Of a DNA stretch of 64,000 nucleotides, positions 58,658 to 64,000 are shown one piece after another. The stretch comes from Brassica napus (taxonomy: Eukaryota; Streptophyta; Magnoliopsida; Brassicales; Brassicaceae). Within the stretch, counting starts at the first letter, position 1; each line of letters starts with the position of its first letter. The translations under genes and the position numbers were made by a program. Where the stretch lies: the NCBI RefSeq assembly GCF_020379485.1, contig NC_063445.1, forward strand, positions 54,647,422 to 54,711,421. The letters are read 5' to 3'. Under the pieces are notes generated by a model. It was not told the origin of the DNA, made no database searches, and was given only the letters and a program-made list of their open reading frames with translations.

Positions 58658-58742
58658 CAAGCACCCCTCTTCTTCTTCATTCACTCCATATCTTCATCCT
58701 CCCTCTTACTCTCTTTACACACAAATTTGATTCATAAAAAAC

Positions 58743-61700
58743 ATGTCTTCTTCAAATTATTTTCGTTCTTGGATCGATCGACCTCATTTGGATCCGAACA
58801 CGAGATTGCTTACGGAAGAATACCAACGAGGTATAACCGAATTCATGGGGTTAGTTCACCGACAACCGGAAGCAAAAACAGGTATGTTAAGATGTCCTTG
58901 CTCTAATTGTAAAAATAGAAAGGTTATTAAAGAGTGGGATGTTTGGACTCATCTATATTTGAGTGGGTTTACACGAAGTTACAAAATTTGGTATCATCAT
59001 GGAGAAACTGATTATGAACATGGTAGTACTAGCGAACCTCAGCCAGCGGTTAGATTAGAAGAACCAATTAGAACGGATGTAGATTATGGTGTAGGTACTG
59101 AGCAGATGGTAAATGATCATTTTAGAGGGGAAGATTTACCCAATGCACAAGCTAGGAGATTTTATGATATGTTGGATGCTGGAAAGCAACCATTGTACGA
59201 AGGTTGCAGAGATGGTCATTCAGCTTTATCATCTGCTACAAGATTGATAGGCATTAAAACATATAATAATTTGGCTGAAGACTGTGTGGATGCGATTGCT
59301 GATTTTGTAAAAGGTATTCCACCCGAGGATAATGTAGCTCCTGGTTCATACTACGAGGTTCAGAAACTCGTAGCTGGTCTTGGTTTATCGTATAAGGTAA
59401 TAGATGTATGCAGCGACAACTGCATGATTTATTGGAGGGCGGATGAACAGCGGGTTACATGCAAATTTTGTGGAAAGCCTCGTTATAAAGATACGAGTGG
59501 AAGAGTTCCAGTGCCATATAAAAGGATGTGGTATTTGCCTTTGACGGAAAGGTTGCAGAGGTTGTATCTGTCTGAACGCACAGCGCAACCAATGAGATGT
59601 CATGCGGAGCACTCAACAGATGGTGAGATCAGACATCCTTCAGATGCAAAAGCGTGGAAGCATTTCCAATCAAAGTATCCCGACTTTGCGTATGAGAGAA
59701 GAAATGTCTACCTTGAATTATGTACTGATGGTTTCAACCTGTTTGGCAAGAGTGGAAGACAGTATTCTCTATGGTCCGTCATTCTTACACCATACAACCT
59801 ACCCCCAAACTTGTGCTTGCGACGAGAGTTTTTGTTTCTCCCGATTCTCATTCCCGGACCAGAGCATCCTAAGAGGTCACTTGATGTGTTTCTTCAGCCA
59901 CTAATATATGAGTTGCAACAACTATGGGCTCAAGGTGCTGAAACATACGATGTTTCGTGCAAAGAAAACTTTCAAATGCGGGCAGTACTAATGTGGACAA
60001 AAAGTGATTTTCCAGCATATGGTATGTTATCTGGATGGACAACGCATGGAAGACTATCATGTTCATATTGTCAAGATAACACTGATGCTTTCCAACTAAA
60101 ACACGGAAACAAAACGTGTTGGTTTGACTGTCACAGGAGATTCCTACCACCTGATCATCCATATCGTAGGAGTAGGGATTTGTTTACGAAGAACAAGAGG
60201 ATGTTTGACAGTCCACCCCCGGAAATTTGTGGGAAAGATTTGAAGACACAACTAAGAGATTTTAGTGCAGAAAGGATGCCAGACGTCGGTGGACATGAGC
60301 GTTTTCCGGTAGATGCTGTTGGAGACCTACATAACTGCCACAAAAAAAGTATTTAATGGGATTTGCCATACTGGGAGGATCATCTGCTAAGGCATAATTT
60401 AGATGTCATGCATATTGAGAAAAACTTTTTTGACAATCTCATGAACACGATCCTTAATGTTCAAGGTAAAACAAAGGATAATTTGAAGTCCAAAATTGGA
60501 TTTACTCGATATATGTGCTCGTTCAGAACTTCATGTTGATGAGAATGGTAGGGCTTCTTTTCCCATATACCGACTTGATGCAGAGGGAAAATATGCGTTC
60601 TTTGATTGGATTTCAAACGATGTGGAATTTCCAGACGGTTACGCATCTAATTTGCGTAACTGTATCGACAGAAAGGAAGGAAAGTTTACTGGCTTGAAAA
60701 AGCCACGATTGCCATGTAATGATGCAGCGCCTCCTTCCGTTTGCCTTCAAGGAACTATTTCTACGGAATGTTCATGAAGCAATTGCAGGGATAAGTGGTT
60801 TCTTCCGCGATTTATGCACGAGATCAGTGGCTCTTGAAGGTATTGAAAATTTGAAGACTAACATAGCCGTGATTCAGTGCAACCTTGAGAAGATATTTCC
60901 TCCCTCATTTTTTGATGTTATGGAGCATCTTGTTATTCACCTGGCAAGAGAATTGGAACTTGGTGGTCCTGTGCAGTATAGATGGATGTATCTATATGAG
61001 CGGTATATGTTCCATTTGAAGAAGATGGTGAAAAATTTAAGTAGGGTGGAAGGTTCTATAGTCGCATAGATGATCAATGAAGAAACTTCAAACTTTGCCG
61101 AGTACTACTTTCCAGCAGAAGTTCAGACCAAAAACAGAAGACCTGCTCGGCATGATGATAGAGGCGAACGGACAACATATCATGTTACGGTTCCAGACAT
61201 TTTCACAGACGTTGGACGACTTAGCGGAAAACCAAAGGACCGTTGACTTACTGAGCAGGAGCGCAGTAATTTGCAAACATATTTGCTCACCAACTGCGAA
61301 GATGTTCTTCAATATGAGAGGTAAATAAATTAGCTTACAAATTTTTATTTTAACAAGTTGAAATTTAAATCTTAATTAATTACATTATTGTCATCATATG
61401 TACAGGATTTTCATGGCAGAAAAGCGGTTCGAATATAGATACGCCACAGAGGACGAGCTAGAAGAAATGAAGCAGAGAGAATTTTCTGGATGAATGTTTA
61501 CTTATGTGAATGCTTTAAACAAATTAAAATATCATTTATCACATATTTATACTAATTCACATTTATTGATATAACATATATATGTGCTATTAATATAGGT
61601 GTCTGCTGGTTTGGCCAGAGATGAAACATTTGACGATTGGATACGCGAGATGGTCGTTGGACCAAAATTTGTTGTGAAGTCATATCCGAGATTTTGTACT

Positions 61701-62369
61701 CGAGGATATGCATTCACAACTCAGAAGAGGAGACGTTCGAGTACGACTTATGATGCTAGCGTTTGTTCTGCATCAGAGGATGATGTATACTACGGACACA
61801 TACGTGAGATTTTGGAAATCAAGTATTTGGGCATGGTTGGATTGCGCTGTACTGTTTTCTATTGTGATTGGCACGACAACACTCTAGATCGAGGTGTGAG
61901 AACAGATGCATTTGGTGTTACATCAGTAAATTCGAGGCGAAAGCTGCAATATTATGATCCTTTCATTCTTGCTTCTCAGGCCGATCAGGTAATTAAATGT
62001 TAATTAGTTAGAATGATTCATCATCATGTGTATTAATTTATAATTTTACTAATAATTTTTTAAATGTTACAGGTTTGTTATATCAAGTACCCCCGGGTAA
62101 GGAACAGAGATGATCCATGGGTTACCGTTACAAGACTCAACCCGAGAGGCCGAGTTCAGGGAAGTTCTGAGCTGGAAGACCCACTACAATCAAGTACATC
62201 CGGCAACTTAAGTGCAGCAGAAGATTTAGCTGGAGTTGGCCTTGTAGTCGATTTAACCGACTTCAGAGAGGAAGCCGTCGTTCACGAAGATGGGGAACCA
62301 GTGATTGGAGAGTTTCACCAAGATCCAGATTCAGATTCATCTGGTGATGATGACTCGGAAACAGACTAG
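58743..62369 (+). pseudogene. TNP2-like CACTA transposase with multiple stops and frameshifts
   Basis: Close relative of the intact gene at 35976-39578, same exon plan: exon 1 from 58743 to about 61319, exon 2 about 61407-61506, exon 3 61599-61988 and exon 4 from 62073 to 62369. Lesions found by comparison: TAA at 60354-60356 in place of a codon inside KKSI-WDLPYWE, a 1-base insertion near 60490, another near 60703, TAG at about 61067-61069, TGA near 61244, and TGA at about 61490 in exon 2. The remaining parts keep the family motifs (PCSNCKNRK, IDVCSDNCMIYW, RQYSLWSVILTPYNL, FYCDWHDN). Exons 3 and 4 are undamaged and end in an acidic tail. The element needs transposase from another copy. Confidence 0.92.
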
Positions 62370-62384
62370 CATCGACGTTTTTTT

Positions 62385-63520
62385 TTTTAATAGATATTCC
62401 GACGGAATTCCGAGGAAGATAAGGGTTTCCTCGGAATTCCCTCGGAATATTCCGAGAAAATTCTGAGGAAATAGGGTTTTTAAACTGTATAAGAAATGGT
62501 ATTGAAATTTGTTATTTCATTGTTTATGATCATCTATACAAAGAATCCTCAATGGTATGCATTACAATTGTATAAGAAATGAAATACGGCAAAAAAAAAT
62601 TGATGTTTTGAAACCCCAAACACTAGTTCCTCGGAATTCCCTCGGAATATTCCGACGGAATTCCGAGGAAGATAAGGGTTTCCTCGGAATTCCCTCGGAA
62701 TATTCCAAGGAAATTCCGAGGAAATAGGGTTTTTAAACCGAAAACAACGTTTTGCGGTTTGAATAACACTTATATAACCCTTATTAAGTGTCTTAGACTG
62801 ATTATGAAGTCAAAAATTGTTCATTACCCTATAATAAACATTTTTCCAATTGTATGAACGAAATCCCCACAACGTAAGAGAAACACTTATACACTTTAAT
62901 GAACGGTAAAGGGAATACTTTCAATTCGTTTTTAAATTTGTTATTTCATGGTTTATGATCATCTATACAAAGAATCCTCAATGGTATGCATTACAATTAT
63001 ATAAGAAATAAAATACGGCAAAAAAAATTGATGTTTTGAAAACTCAAACACTAGTTCCTCGGAATTCCCTCGGAATATTCCGACGGAATTCTGAGGAAGA
63101 TATTCCGAGGAAATTCTAAGGAAATAAGGTTTTTAAACCAAAAATAACGTTTTGCGGTTTGAATAACACTTATAAAACCCTTATTAAGTGTCTTAGACTG
63201 ATTATGAAGTCAAAAATTAGTTACTTACCCTATAATAAACACTTTTCCGATTGTATGAACGAAATCCCCACAACGTACGAAAAACACTTATACACTTTAA
63301 TGAACGGTAAAGGGAATACTTTCAATTCATTTTGAAATTTGTTATTTCATGGTTTATGATCATCTATACAAAGAATCCTCAATGGTATGCATTACAATTG
63401 TATAAGAAATGAAATACGGCAAAAAAAATTGATGTTTTGAAACCCCAAACACTTGTTCCTCGGTATTTCCTCGGAATATTCCGACGGAATTCCGAGGGAT
63501 ATTTAAGTATCCGTCGAAAT
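62385..63520. repeat. Tandem repeats of about 400 bp inside the CACTA element
   Basis: Two and a half units lie between the two genes. Anchors recur about 400-430 bp apart: AACGTTTTGCGGTTTGAATA at 62746 and 63146, and AAATTTGTTATTTCAT near 62505, 62936 and 63336. Each unit begins with a block of CCGAGGAA-type subterminal motifs, so motif clusters are multiplied together with unique sequence. Confidence 0.88.
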
Positions 63521-63753
63521 TTCCTCGGAATATTTTCATTTAACCGGGCAAATATTTTGCGAAAATTGAAATTGTAATTCCGACGGAATTCCGACGGATA
63601 CTATCCGTCGGACCCTAGGTTTTATAACCACGAGCTGCTTCTTCTTCCCCATTTCTCTCTTCTTCCTCTGCGCCTCCTCTCCCTCCTCTCCGGCGATTTC
63701 CCCCTTCTCCCCGACGATATCTCGGGCGATCTCCTCCTTCTCTTACACAAATC

Positions 63754-64000
63754 ATGTAAGGACCCTATCCCACTCTCTTAGGTTCTATTTGTTAGGTTTT
63801 TGTGTAGATTTGATAGATTTTTGTTAGGGTGGTTGGTTAGGATTGTGATTTGGTTGTATAATAGGTTTAGAATTGTGATTTGGTTGAATAATTTGTTTTG
63901 TTGAATTGATTTAGAATTTTTTTTATAAATTTTTGATTTTTTTTGTATTTATAAAATCGATTTTTGTATATAAATTCAATTTTTGTGTATAAATTTGATT
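63754..64000 (+). CDS. Start of the second CACTA gene (only AT of the start codon and the first intron)
   Basis: A C/T-rich leader ends ACACAAATCAT-GTAAGG, equivalent to the split start codon at 40408 in the complete element. The rest of the window is the T-rich first intron; coding exons are outside. Confidence 0.55.

Larger units (their letters stand above)
58310..64000 (+). mobile_element. CACTA transposon of the CCGAGGAA subfamily, cut by the right window edge
   Basis: The terminus CACTACAAGAAAACA starts at 58310 after TTA. A subterminal array of CCGAGGAA / TTCCTCGGAA and CCGACGG motifs fills 58330-58630. A TNP2-like pseudogene (58743-62369), an internal tandem-repeat block (62385-63520) and the first bases of the second gene (63754) follow. 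The right end lies outside. Confidence 0.9.

Overview
The window is nuclear DNA from a plant of the mustard family, most likely Brassica or a close relative. The strongest reason is an intact 12-exon myrosinase gene (32070-34844), the defence enzyme that acts on glucosinolates. A type I M-gamma MADS-box gene (26886-28070), AT-rich spacers, GT-AG introns and the transposon families fit this. Ordinary genes are few. Most of the 64 kb is transposons at different stages of decay.

Layout. 1-1750: 5' end of a CACTA (En/Spm) transposon on the minus strand, running off the left edge. 1751-3101: exon-like fragments and two local duplications. 3102-12037: coding core of an autonomous-type Helitron on the minus strand, with an 11-exon Rep/helicase gene and a 10-exon RPA-like gene. 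Both can be modelled completely and both carry very few lesions. 14090-14896: hAT-like non-autonomous element. 15108-16860: scrambled pieces of cellular genes (a DWNN-domain ubiquitin-ligase-like gene, ribosomal protein S25, and others). These probably belong to a non-autonomous Helitron whose 3' hairpin and CTAG end lie at 23887-23915. A young Ty1/copia element (17171-22838) sits inside that stretch. 24981-25452 and 29677-30430: two more hAT-like elements.

35426-43316: a complete CACTA element with a 3-bp target duplication and two intact genes, inserted into the end of an RNase H-like reading frame. 43563-45400: gene debris, another repeat-rich element and a small membrane-protein gene. 46034-52427: a very young copia element with identical 333-bp LTRs, separate gag and pol frames, a second TATA box and a 55-residue membrane ORF ahead of gag; it landed in the arm of an inverted repeat. 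54317-56230: truncated CACTA carrying only the second gene. 56643-57632: exon debris and a plasma-membrane H+-ATPase C-terminal pseudogene. 58310-64000: a further CACTA element whose transposase is a pseudogene, running off the right edge.

How it fits together. The likely host-serving genes are the MADS gene, the myrosinase and possibly the 44-residue membrane protein. The two young copia elements and the complete CACTA are the best candidates for recent activity. The Helitron core and the 58.3-kb CACTA would need helper proteins. Multi-exon gene models were built by hand from splice signals and reading phase; the totals for the myrosinase, both genes of the complete CACTA and the RPA-like gene are whole numbers of codons.
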